In this document: one piece after another, positions 54,161 to 64,000 of the stretch | Layout: the number at the start of each line of letters is the position of its first letter | How positions within the stretch are numbered: the stretch's first letter is position 1 | Assembly (NCBI GenBank): GCA_022539475.1 | Contig: VCMS01000009.1 | Location: 198,043-262,042, forward strand | DNA length: 64,000 nt | Source of the DNA: Gracilaria domingensis | Lineage: Eukaryota > Rhodophyta > Florideophyceae > Gracilariales > Gracilariaceae | Direction of reading: 5' to 3' | Translations under genes and position numbers: made by a program | Notes under the pieces: generated by a model | Told to the model about the DNA's origin: nothing | Seen by the model: the letters and a program-made list of their open reading frames with translations, nothing else | Database searches by the model: none

Positions 54161-55048
54161 TGTAGAGCAAAACCACTCCGCGGAAGGAGACAAAAACCAC
54201 CCGCGTGCCCGGCACTCTCAAGGTGTTCAGCCTTGCTCCCTATGAAGGGGTGGCGCAGCGGAAGAGCCCTCCGGTGAGGTCGACACGTGCCGGGCGTAAC
54301 TCCGGGCGACCTCTTCCTGACTTGCACACGGAGGTGAGTCCGGAGGATCGACGAATATGGTGGGCCCGATGAGGCGGGAGCACACCACCAGAGTGGGAAG
54401 ATCCGAATTAGCGGGGATAGAAAGGGGAAAGGAACGGGGAAGTTGGGCCGTGTACGCGGGACACGAACCCAGGAAACAGGGGTGGATGGCGAAAACAGCG
54501 CTGGATATACCTGTATACACAGGGCGGAACACACCACAACGGTGGGTAAACAACGTAAGAGTAACAACACAGGAACAAACAATAAAAGCAGTAAGTAATA
54601 CCGTATCGTATTGACAGTGGTTTCTTGGCGGGCAAGGGGGGATAACTACACCGGAGTAGTGGCGATACTCTCCACAATGGAGTAGAACCGTTCACCAGCG
54701 GAACTAGTTAGAGCCAAGATTCCCCTTGTTGGGGTTTACTTAGTGGGGCCGACGGCGGTCGCCGTCGCCCAAATATTGGAACTAAGCTACCCTAGACTAC
54801 TTGTCACTGCTGGCACCGTGGCCCGTATTGGCCACGTGTGCCTCACTGTACCCCCTTGACTCACGGGGCGTCTGCCAGGGGCGGCCACACTACACGTGTC
54901 CGGAAACTATACCCTTCTCCGGTAAGCTCCCAAAATGGGCCAATCCTCCCTACCGATACTCATAACCGAGGATGTTACAGTCGCAACGGATCTAGTAGTG
55001 ATGAAGCGCTATTAGCGGCTTTCCCCGAAAAAGGGGGTTTGCTCTACA
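54161..55048 (-). repeat. 3' LTR (888 bp) of the second Ty3-type element
   Basis: The plus strand starts TGTAGAGCAAAACC and ends in GGTTTGCTCTACA, so the ends are nearly symmetrical. This same terminal word is shared with the LTRs at 5960 and 10095. On the minus strand it contains GAGTTACGCCCGGC, like the LTR at 9122-9933. Confidence 0.85.
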
Positions 55049-55101
55049 TCTCCCTCTCCTGAGGCGGTAACACCCGAACGCCTTCGGTCAGTCCCACCGC
55101 C

Positions 55102-56742
55102 ATGGGTATAAGTACTTCACCCCATCCCGGGGCTCTTCCGGTCGTTCCGGTCAACGCCCTGCCCATTGACAGCGCCCTCATCTCGATCCCTGCTCGACTG
55201 CAGTCCTCCATCGCAATGCAAGGCGGCAGCTCGAATTCTCCGCCTCGTCCACCGCGGTTTCCGCGTCGCGGTTCTCCGATTCCCCGGCGACCGGGTACTG
55301 CGCGCCTCTTCGTTCCCGTGCAACCACGGTTCCGTTCCGTACCCTATCCGACAGGGACTCCTCCTGCTTCCGTGGCAGCTACCGACGCCACTTCGCAGAG
55401 GGCCGTTCCCGCGAGCATCCCCGACTGGAGTGCACCGTCCGCCGCAGCGGTTCCGACCACCCCGGGTGGATGGCCCACGCCGAGCTCGCTACGAGTGAGG
55501 ACCCCGCATTACCATAGTGATTTCTTCGCCAGAGCTCCCTGGTTCAACACCGAAGCGGTCCGGGACAACTCCCTAATCGAATCCTACGCCGTTGATGGGG
55601 TGCTTCCCGGCGGGCTGCTGGTCAGAGTGGTCCGGTCCTGGGACTGGTTAGCCGGCATCGCGGTTCCGCGCGACTGCCTCTGGTGGGAGAGAAACGAGTC
55701 CGAGATGTATGCTCGGGGCGAGATGGCCCGCTTGGGATATGCCCGGTTCTACCGGTCGCCGCACGAACTCCCGGTGCCACCGGAGTATCATTTCGACGTT
55801 GCGCGATACCGTACTTACGGAGAAGCCCAGCATGGGGACCGCCTCACGGCGATATTGCCCGACCTCGGGAATTGCGCTGATAGCGTTCAGCCTCACCAGG
55901 ACCTCGTGCTCTGGACTCGCCCGATTCTCCGAGCGGAGTTCAGGTATCTCCGCAAGTCGACGCGGCGTGACTTCTTCAAGGGTCTCCGCGACGAGCGGAA
56001 ATGGAGGTCCCGTTTCGGGTTGTTGATTCGTCATCAGTGCGTGGAGGTCGAGCGCCTTGCGGCGAGCGCCCGTTATGAACGGTATGTTCCACTCCCAGAC
56101 TTCTGGTTCCGGGTGGAGGTACCACGAGGATGTTACGTGGAGCTTCCCCCGTGTCTGACGTACGTGGGTTCCCGGTTCCTTCCGGCATCAGATCCGTCTC
56201 GTGGCCTCTGAGGTCTCCTCGCTACAGAGTGGACCGTTCGTGTTGCGGCCTTTCTACTATGGGAGGTGTACGATGCTTACCGGTTGTGGCACGTGCCGGA
56301 GCTGGTCCTCCATTCGATTCGCGGTTTGGATCTTTCCGAGGTCCTCGGGTCTGTCCGCAACGAGCGCGAGTTCCGTGGACTTCTTGATGTCCTCGACGAG
56401 GTCGATTGGGACCAGGTTCCCCCTGGACAGGTGTCCGAGGGCATCCGCCGTCGATGGGACCGATCTCCGGGACGCGACGTGAACACGGGAGACTTCGTGT
56501 TCTTCGACCCATGGGAATGGGAGCACATCTCTGCTCAGGAGGCTGCTGCGCGACGCGCTGCGGAGCGCACCGTTCCGGTGGGGCACCCACGAGGGTTTGC
56601 CTTCGTCGAAGGTAGTGACGAAGATGAGGAACTCCCCGATGTGGAGGATGTACCGGCCGGAGGGTCGGAAATGGTGGAGGAGGTAGACATCACCGGCTGC
56701 GGCGCGCCCGTTCCGGCTTTCCCGGCGACGCCGGCTGCCTAG
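55102..56742 (+). CDS. Antisense gene region of the second Ty3-type element
   Basis: Frames at 55102-56211 (369 aa) and 56266-56742 (158 aa) run opposite to pol, starting 53 bp from the LTR and converging on the pol 3' end. The first product has a Pro/Ser/Arg-rich N-terminus (about 130 residues), then a Trp/Tyr-rich part with SWDWLAGIAVPRDCLWWERN and LPVPPEYHFDVARYRTYG. The second has HVPELVLHSIRGLDLSEVLG and LLDVLDEVDW, which lines up with PLPKMIIVYLRGLGIQNVV and LLDYILRVDW in the antisense protein at 48405-49742. The same position, direction and similar sequence in two distant elements suggest common ancestry. Function unknown. Confidence 0.6.
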
Positions 56743-57237
56743 ATGGGTCCAGCTCCATCTACCGGGGGCGCCGGTGCTAGCACCGATCCGCAGGTGGCGG
56801 TTATCTGCAACTTCCTTAACGGGATGGAAGTGTTCGTCCCACCGTCGGTGACGGACCTTGCCACGCTGCGGCAGCTGGCTGCGCAGCACTTCCGTCGTGG
56901 TGGAGGCTCCACTGGAGGTGGTAGAGGATTCTTCTCCGGTCTTGGAGGTTAGTTCCATGATAGAGTTGGTTGTCTCATAGTGTAGTGAGGGGCCTTGTCC
57001 CCAGAAATGGCGGCAAAGTTTTCCGGCTGTTGCCGGTTTTCTTCGTTTCTCTTCTTCTTCTTCTTCTTCTTCTGTGGTGTTCCGCTTGGACGGTATTCCG
57101 CTTGGGCGGTAATTGCCCACGTAATGCGGTGTTCAATTTCCCATGGGGTTTCAGCCTACTTGGGCCTTTTCCAGCGTGGCTGGTATCGCTGTCCGGGTTC
57201 TCCGGTGGTACTGTAGTACCTTCGACCGCGGTAAATG

Positions 57238-60200
57238 CTAGATTGGCTCGGGAGTGTCCTCCTCCGGAGGGTAGCCATACCAGCGGACCTGGTACTCCAA
57301 TTCTCCGTTGGAGTTGTATCCGTGTCCGACGATGCGGTCCATTACGAACTCCTTGTCGAAGGTCTCCCTCTCCGTGCTTGTAGCCGTTAAAGTTTCTCCT
57401 TCGGGAGCCTGAGCTTCACCTCCGCGGTTGCGGTCTCCGTTCCGGGTCGCTGGTAGGGCGTCCCGTAAACTGGGCGACCTACCCCTTGCTTGCCAAGGTT
57501 CCTCGTGTAGAGTCGTTGTTCCCGACGCGGGGTCACCTTCCACGTCGCCGTCAGTCGTTCCGTCCTGCCAATCGGCTCTAACGGCGAGCTGCCGTAGCTC
57601 CATGGGCTTGGGAAACCGTGGTAACGGTGAGCTTCCCGCTTGGCGGCGGTTCGGCGAGTGGTGCTCCGTCACGTGCCGTGACGGCGGTTCCACGCCTGCC
57701 TGGCACGTGACAGCTTTCCCTGCGCTTGCTTTAGGGTGCCTACTGTCAGCGACAGGTCTCCCGAGCTCCATCGGTGCTTCTGTAACGTCTCCGTGGTCCA
57801 CGGCGGCATTTTCAGCCTTGGGCGGCGGTTCTTCCGACTGGTAGGACACTTGTCGGTCTGTGCGCTCCCCGTTGGCACTTGGGGTTGGCCTGGGTGCCGT
57901 GGCCCTGGTTGAGGCCTCCGCGCTTTGGTTCGGCGTTGCACCCTCCTGTCGAGGTTCTCCAGCGTTGTCTGGCAGGTCTCCCGTGAGGAGAGGTGCCTTG
58001 GGCACACGGTGCGGCGGCGTGTTGCGTTCCCCCGGTCTTCCGGTTATCCCCTCCATCGACTTCGAGGCTGGCTTCTCGCGTGCAGTGTTCCTCCGTTGCG
58101 GAGGCTGCTCTGTGCCCGGTACGGTCTTTCCGGCCGTACTATCCTGCGCGGTAATGGGCAGTGTTGTCGCGCTTCGCGCTTCCCCTTGCGAGGTCTCCAC
58201 GCCACGCGGCGAAAGCGGTGAAGAACCAGCATAAGCAGCGCCTTCCTCCCCCTCCTTAGCTTGAGCTGGGGGTGTGGAGAATAGTATCCCTGGTGGCGGG
58301 GCAATGCGAGTACGCGCTGCCGAGCGAACGATCGCGGTCGGGTGTTTCTCTGGCTCGGTCGGGAGGTCAGCAAGACCACGCTCTGGGTGCGGTTGAATGG
58401 ACAGCTGTTTTCGTCCCTCCGTTGCAACAGTGGGTGTTTCCTGTGTCGAGGCGATATCCGACGGTGCCGGTGACGAACTCAGGGATTCCGGCTTTGGTAC
58501 CGGTACCACTCGATCGAGCGAAAAACGTTCGTGGGCTCCCTCGACATCGAGGACAACCGTTGTTTCGCTGGAGGACACTACCCGGTAAGGGCTATCAGCG
58601 ATTGGGGACAACTTGTGCCTCTTTTCCTTCTCGGGGTTGTAGTACTCCTTGCGGAGAAAACCGTAGTCGTTCTCCCGAATTGGAGTGGCATTCCGACGTA
58701 CCCGGGCGTCGAAGTTCCGCTTATACGCGGCCTGCGCCTTAGCGAGGTTTCCCCGAACCTTCGGGACGAAGCGAGTCAACCAGGCCTTCCAGGCGTCCCT
58801 GTGTAGACGGGGTAACGGGAATTTGTCCAACGTTCGTTGGGGTTCGAGAGCCACCGTTGGTGGTGTGCGCGAGAGCACTAACTCGAATGGTGAGAACTTC
58901 GTTGTGCGATGCACCTGCGTATTGTAGGCATACGTCACCGCATCGGTGTAGAGATCCCATTCAGTTGGGTGTTCTGACACATATGTCCGCAATGCGTTTA
59001 ACATCGTGCGGTTGAATCTCTCCACTTGCCCGTTGCTTTGCGGGTGGTAAGTCGTCGTGAACCAGTTCTGGATGTCCAGTATCCGGCATACGTCCTGGAA
59101 AAACTTCGCTGTGAACTGCGAGCCGTTATCCGATAACAAATCAATCGGTGGTCCGTAGACGAACACCCAGTGGGTGACAAAGGCTTGTGCCACCGCACCA
59201 GCGGTAATCTTCGTTAGAGGTACCGTCCGCACTAGCTTCGAGAAGCGGTCCGTAATTACCAGTAAGAACCGGTTGTTCCGACGTGTTCGGACGAACTCTC
59301 CAAGGATTTCAATCGCGACGAACTCAAGAGGTGCCCGTGGCGGGAAGAGAACCAATTGTTTGGAGTACTTCCGCAGCTTTACGCGGTTCCTCGCGCAATC
59401 GGAACATCCACGGACCGTGGCGTATGCGTCAAAGGCCATCGCTGGCCAGTAGAAGTCCCTGCGAAGGGTGTAGTAAAGCTTTCTTCCACCGGGGTGGCCT
59501 GATAACTTCGCATAGTGCGCTAACGTCAGAACTCGAGGTTGTAACGAGTGTGGCATTACAATTTGTGGTCTAGGTCCGACTGTTCGGATGAGATATCCCT
59601 GGTCGTTGGTGAGAAAGGGGATTTGAGCTCCACCATTGATACGGGCGCAAATCTGTGTGCACGTGGGGTCCGTGTGTTGCTCACGGATTAACTCCTCTGG
59701 AGTGATTGAAACGAACGCTCCTGGCGCGGGTTCCGCGTCTGACGCAACCAAAATGGCATCGTAGATGCAGATCTCCGAGTCATCGTCGGTCTTTTCCCCC
59801 TCCCTCTCTTCGAGGAGGAAACAGGGAATGTCCAGATCATCCACTGGTTCTGCCTCCGCGCCTGTTGCCAGGCGGGACAGAGCATCTGCCTGAGTGTTCA
59901 GGATTCCCTTCTTGTAATGCACCTCGAAGTCAAACTCCGAGAGACGGAGGCGCCACCGCATCAAGCGGCCAGAGGGCTCTGAGATGGAGAGGAGCCAACG
60001 CAGCGCCGCGTGATCGGTGTTGACCACAAAGTGGTTTCCCATCAGGTAGAGGCGAAGAGTCTGCAGTGCCCACACGACTGCCAAGCACTCTTTCTCGGGC
60101 ACCGAGTAATTCTTCTCATGAACATTGAGGCTTCTTGACCAAAATCCGATTGGTACACGATTCCCATTGTCAGTGATCTGGAACAATGCACAACCGATCT

Positions 60201-60755
60201 GGTTGTTGCTGGCATCCGTATCCACTTCGTACGGCAATCCCGACTTCGGTAGGGCTAACACAGGGGGTGAGGTGACGGCATCAACTAGGAATGAGAACGC
60301 CCCTGCCTCAGGGTCCCCAAATGGTTCCAGCTTAATTGGTTTCCTCTTTCGAAGGAGGGAGTTCAACGGGGCTGCGATGTCCGCGAAGCGCGGTATGAAA
60401 CGTCGGTAGACGTTGCAAAGACCGAGGAAGGATCGGAGTTCTGTCTGCGTTGTCGCGTGTTTGGCCTCCTTGAGGGATTTCACACGCAAGTCGTCGATCG
60501 ACAGCCGTCCCGGGCGGACAATGTGTCCGACATACTTAACGGTGGATGTGAAGACCTCACACTTTTTCAGCTTGAGAGTTATACCTGCGTCCTGCAGTAC
60601 TCGCATTACTTCCTGTACATGGCCCAGGTGCTCGTCCAAGTTACTGGAGAATATGATAATATCGTCCAGGTAGACCAGGCAGCTTTTCCACTTAAAGCGG
60701 GCAAGTAGGATGTCGACCGCTCGCTGGAAGGTGGCGGGACATGCTCACTGCGCTG
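57238..60755 (-). other. pol region of the second Ty3-type element
   Basis: From the 5' side on the minus strand: reverse transcriptase around CLVYLDDIIIFSS (near 60670), thumb and RNase H with YEVDTDASNNQIGCALF, integrase zinc motif (HYAKLSGHPGGRKLYYTL), integrase core (FVAIEILGEF, LLSDNGSQF), a long Pro/Glu/Arg-rich linker of several hundred residues, and a chromodomain (LEYQVRWYGYPPEED). The linker between integrase and chromodomain is much longer than in the element at 39739. It is broken and is described as a fossil. Confidence 0.88.
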
Positions 60756-60825
60756 TTCATTTGCAAACGATCGACCACAAAGTTGAGAGCCTTATCATGT
60801 GATATGTCGAACCGTTTTTCAGTTA

Positions 60826-61075
60826 CCCAGGCTAAACTTGTTAAGGGAAAACTAAAAAGGTGTCTTCAGTAGAATTGCAAACAAGATGATTGGTGCACTA
60901 AGGTAATATGAACATCTTCATTGAAAAATAAGTAAGTTTTTGTTTTACTGACATTTCCATGAATATGATTTTTTGAAAATGTTAAACTCCTCGAAAGTGC
61001 CCTTACATTTTATTGAAAGGCATCAATTTCATTTACCGCCGCATTATGATTCAATGATTCTCGGTTTTGCTAGAA
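60826..61075 (+). mobile_element. MITE family member, copy D (250 bp)
   Basis: It begins CCCAGGCTAAACTTG and ends in GGTTTTGCTAGAA; the target duplication TTA is at 60823-60825 and 61076-61078. The end differs from the family consensus by two bases. It lies 332 bp from copy E, in opposite orientation. Confidence 0.85.
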
Positions 61076-61078
61076 TTA

Positions 61079-61404
61079 CCTGTGCAAGTTTTGCGCATCA
61101 GCAGGCGACATAGACGCGTGTATATACTATCCAGTTCATCCTCATGACCAGCTACTTAAAAGGGCTAAAAGATCCTGTGTCATCCATGCGAGAAAGTCGA
61201 GATATCTGAGAACGCTGGTGAAGCTAGACGTGATGCAGGGTTGTGTTTATGTATAAGCCCGCTTAGAGGAATATGTCGAACTCATTCTGCTTTGCCTCAA
61301 CCTTCTGCGCTGTTTGTTCGGTGAGGTCCTCGAAATGCTTATTGCCAGGTTTTAGGCAGTGGTGCACCTGTATTCCCATCATACCATCCATATCGGCACC
61401 ATTA
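61079..61404. other. Spacer between MITE copies D and E
   Basis: No gene or repeat is recognised in these roughly 330 bp. Confidence 0.4.
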
Positions 61405-61407
61405 TTG

Positions 61408-61655
61408 CCCTAGCAGAAGCCATTGTCATTGAATCATCATGCGGCGGTAAATGAAATTTATGGCTTTCGATAAAGTGTAAGGACACTGTCGAGGAATTTA
61501 ATTTTTTCAAAAAATCACACTCATGGAAATGTCAGTGAAACAAAAACTTACTTATTTTTCAATGAAGTTGGTCATATAACCTTACTACACCAGTCCTCTT
61601 GTCTGCAAGTCTACTGAAAACTCTTTTAGTTTTCCCTTAACGAGTTTTGCTTGGG
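61408..61655 (-). mobile_element. MITE family member, copy E (248 bp)
   Basis: On the minus strand it begins CCCAAGCAAAACTCG and ends in GCTTCTGCTAGGG; the target duplication TTG is at 61405-61407 and 61656-61658. The body matches the other four copies throughout. Confidence 0.88.
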
Positions 61656-61658
61656 TTG

Positions 61659-62500
61659 GTCTTAATGAACAATGCATGATCAGATGGTGCTTTCTCCGTC
61701 AGCAATTCTTGTAGTGTGCTGCGTGATCGTATGATACCGATAGTCGCCGGATTGAATAAGCCGGTAGAGCGTGCTTTGCAATTTCAGAAGAGCGTCCGAT
61801 GCGAGGTTCATTTCTTGAGGTGGCCTTAGATTGAAATGTCTTTGTATCAGAGCGCTGACTGAGAAGAATGCAAGGGTAATATCCCGAGACCAGATACGAA
61901 AGCGGAACACGACCGTAATAGCAGTGATGAGTGTGCCGGTCTGCAAGTAGAGTCCACGGGAGTCGCGAACGAGGTTTTCTTTCTCTCATTCATTGTGCCC
62001 TTGCGCAATGAGGCGAGCCTCATAGTTTGGAGTGAGCCTTTCGGCGTTCTTTATCGTCAATACCTACTTGGGGACAATAAAGTTGGGTTATTCGTTGTAG
62101 GAAAGGCATTCGGCAAGGGTGTTCTTTGTCGTCACGATGGTGTACACCTTGCAGTCGATGAGGCTCTTCATTTTCATCTTTTTAGCAGCGGAATATTCGG
62201 GAAGGTTGCGACGAGGATTATTTGGTGGAAGTATGTCGGTGATAAGAGAAGATGGCCTCTGACATGGATCGGTTGTTTCGGAAGTAGTTACAGCATCGAA
62301 TTGAGCTTCGAAGCGGCTTGCGATTCTAAGTAGAACTTTCGGTCATTGATGTTTCAATTTTTTCTCAGCATGTGTACAAAAACTTTTTAATGCTCAAGGC
62401 ATCTTCGTTGGTGTAATATTTTCAAACGCAATGAATTCGTTATATCTTCATTTTATTTTGAGCCAATGTGAACATAATGACTTTGGTCATGGTTCACTGA
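61659..62500. other. No recognisable gene
   Basis: Short frames on both strands have no recognised motif. The stretch may be further decayed retroelement, continuing the relic to its right, but I cannot show this. Confidence 0.35.
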
Positions 62501-62549
62501 AGAAATGACCGCTCACGATTGAGAATCAGTAGAATATCTGATTCAATTC

Positions 62550-63990
62550 AATTGCACGAGTTCTCGCTGTGCATAGTCTTACCAGCTTTGAGGCTCGAAA
62601 GAATGCGCTGTGCAATAGAGAATTGCCAGATGGCTGACTGTGCTCGGACATGAAGTTGCTTCTCGTCGCACGACTTTGAAGGGGGCGAGAAACTTCTTCA
62701 ACTTCTTGCGATATATTCGAGCCCAGGACTGAAATTGGGCGGCTGGGGGCACACAAGCACGCAGAGACTCGATAACACCGAGTTTGGCGACGATACGCCC
62801 GTATTGTGTGCGGGCTGTAACGACGGCAGCCATGAAAAATGTCTGATCCTTGGGGTTTGAGTGAAAGGGAGAGATACTAGGGAACGTTGCAAGTTCGAAC
62901 ACGGAACGGGCAAGGCCATTTGGGCGCATGGAATGTTGGATGGCCTGGACGAAAAAGCTGAAGTCGTGTTTCTTTCGGTTACAGTGGGTGGTTCATGGAT
63001 GTCTCAGAGAAGACCCGACGGAGATGCTCATGTTACCTCTCAGTAAGATCAAGGCTTCTGTCTTTCTATACGCCGAAAAGTACTGATGATATACCCAGGG
63101 CTTTGGTAGGATCAGTCCACGACTTGGTAGAAAAGATACTTCCTTGGTCAACGTGCTGTTGATTAGGCACACCAGTGCTAACAATGAGCTTGCAATTGAG
63201 AAACGCATGTCAGGCCACTTGGGCAGATTCACCAAGCAGGAATGTTGCATTCCAAACCCGGTGTCAATGTCGACGACATGGAGAACAGGATGTGCCTTTC
63301 CACTCTCACGAAGGAAATTTAAATCCACTGAAACTTTATTACTGAAAATGAAGCTGTCGGGCTAAACTGAGATGCGGAGGCGTAGTTGGCCGGTTCGAAG
63401 TGTTTGACATGTGCTGCACCAGTCAGTATTTTTTTTCACAAGCTCGCGAATGTTGCCATCCGTTTGACGAATGAAGGACGCTTGAGCAACTGGAACAACT
63501 TGTCGGTGAACGGGGGGTAGACGGCCAGGTGCAGACGTTGGAGTTCCTTCCGAATGTATTACTTAGTCGCATTGTAGAGGATAAGTGCACGTCCAGGAAC
63601 ATTTCAGGTGAGAAAGAGGAGTCTACGCCTGTTTTAAAGGTTGATGATCAACTGGGTCGAGGCGGTGGACAACTCAGGTAGTTCTATGTCCAGTATAAAA
63701 TGATATTGTTCACTGAGATTGATTCCTAATAGGATTGAGGTATCTGCGTCAACGAAATCAATGAGGAGCGTTAAGTGAGTGCCGTTTGCGAGAGAGATAA
63801 CTATATGGAGAGCATCGAGAGAGAAAAGGATCGTAGTGGCGAGATGGAAGAATTCAGAGGAAGCTTGCAGTTCGGGTTCTAGTGTAGCGAGGGTTGTTTT
63901 GTTATTGAGCTGTGGTGCTTGTGTATTTCTCTGGCTTTTGGTAAGCCCACAACTGATTTCGCTGCGCCAGAGTCGATGCACGCTCCGAAG
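62550..63990 (-). mobile_element. Broken LTR-retroelement pol (protease to integrase), running off the window
   Basis: On the minus strand, a protease-like piece (DADTSILLGINLSEQ, near 63.7 kb) is followed by a GAG-pre-integrase-like piece (ELQRLHL, near 63.53 kb), an integrase core piece (HPVLHVVDIDTGFGMQHSC, near 63.26 kb) and a downstream integrase piece (RPNGLARSVFELATFPS, near 62.9 kb). Protease directly before integrase, with no reverse transcriptase between, is the Ty1/copia order; the family call is inference. It is old, with several breaks. No LTR is seen. Confidence 0.5.
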
Positions 63991-64000
63991 AATGTGATTA

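Larger units (their letters stand above)
54161..60755 (-). mobile_element. Second Ty3-type chromodomain retroelement, incomplete, with antisense gene
   Basis: In the element's own (minus) orientation, it enters within reverse transcriptase at about 60755 and continues through RNase H, integrase and a chromodomain to 57238. An antisense gene follows, then the 3' LTR (55048-54161). Gag, protease and the 5' LTR are not in the window, and no partner LTR or target duplication is seen. It is broken. It is much diverged from the element at 39739-50341, and its LTR resembles the solo LTR at 9122-9933. Age cannot be judged from LTR pairs. Confidence 0.9.

Noticed and set aside
1-64000. CRISPR array, bacterial operon or prophage
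   Set aside because: No regularly spaced direct repeats, no Shine-Dalgarno-linked gene series, and clear eukaryotic features throughout.

Overview
This is nuclear DNA from a photosynthetic eukaryote with few introns, most likely a unicellular red alga; the lineage is inference. Three single-exon genes encode bacterial-type proteins with N-terminal extensions that look like plastid transit peptides: an Obg GTPase, diaminopimelate epimerase and a YqgF/RuvX nuclease. A MED7 Mediator subunit, a C2H2 zinc-finger protein, an intronless nuclear tRNA-Ile(AAU) and chromodomain Ty3-type retroelements show that it is a eukaryotic nuclear genome. There is no operon and no CRISPR array.

Layout. 0-19 kb is a transposon graveyard: an old solo LTR (77-938), a MULE relic (940-2812), a foldback element (about 5.82-8.98 kb) holding a solo LTR that itself holds two MITEs, two more solo LTRs (9122-9933, 10095-11063), a TIR element with GTTAGTC repeats (12328-13111), and two head-to-tail pogo-like transposase relics (13945-15714, 16493-18274). 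19-34 kb is the host gene island: obg (+) and dapF (-) end to end, yqgF (+), MED7 (-), C2H2 factor (-), tRNA-Ile (+) and a leucine-rich F-box-like protein (-). 34-37.8 kb shows no convincing gene. 37.85-51.07 kb is one pogo-like DNA transposon split by a young Ty3 chromodomain retrotransposon (39739-50341, two 466-bp LTRs, 5-bp target duplication). 51.7-54.1 kb is another pogo-like relic with arrays of a subterminal motif. 54161 to about 60755 is a second, incomplete Ty3 element in minus orientation. The last 3.3 kb has two MITEs and a broken retroelement pol running off the window.

Most interesting points. (1) Both Ty3-type elements, although very different in sequence, carry an antisense gene between pol and the 3' LTR, and the antisense proteins appear related. 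This suggests a retained accessory gene. (2) Five copies of one MITE family (247-250 bp, 13-bp TIRs, 3-bp target duplications) occur here, and two can be checked against an empty site in a related LTR in the same window. (3) Nesting is up to three deep and gives a relative insertion order. (4) Two neighbouring transposase relics carry eight stop codons and no frameshift, suggesting inactivation mainly by point mutation. (5) A perfect 21-bp inverted repeat and a 37-bp near-perfect hairpin lie outside any recognised gene.
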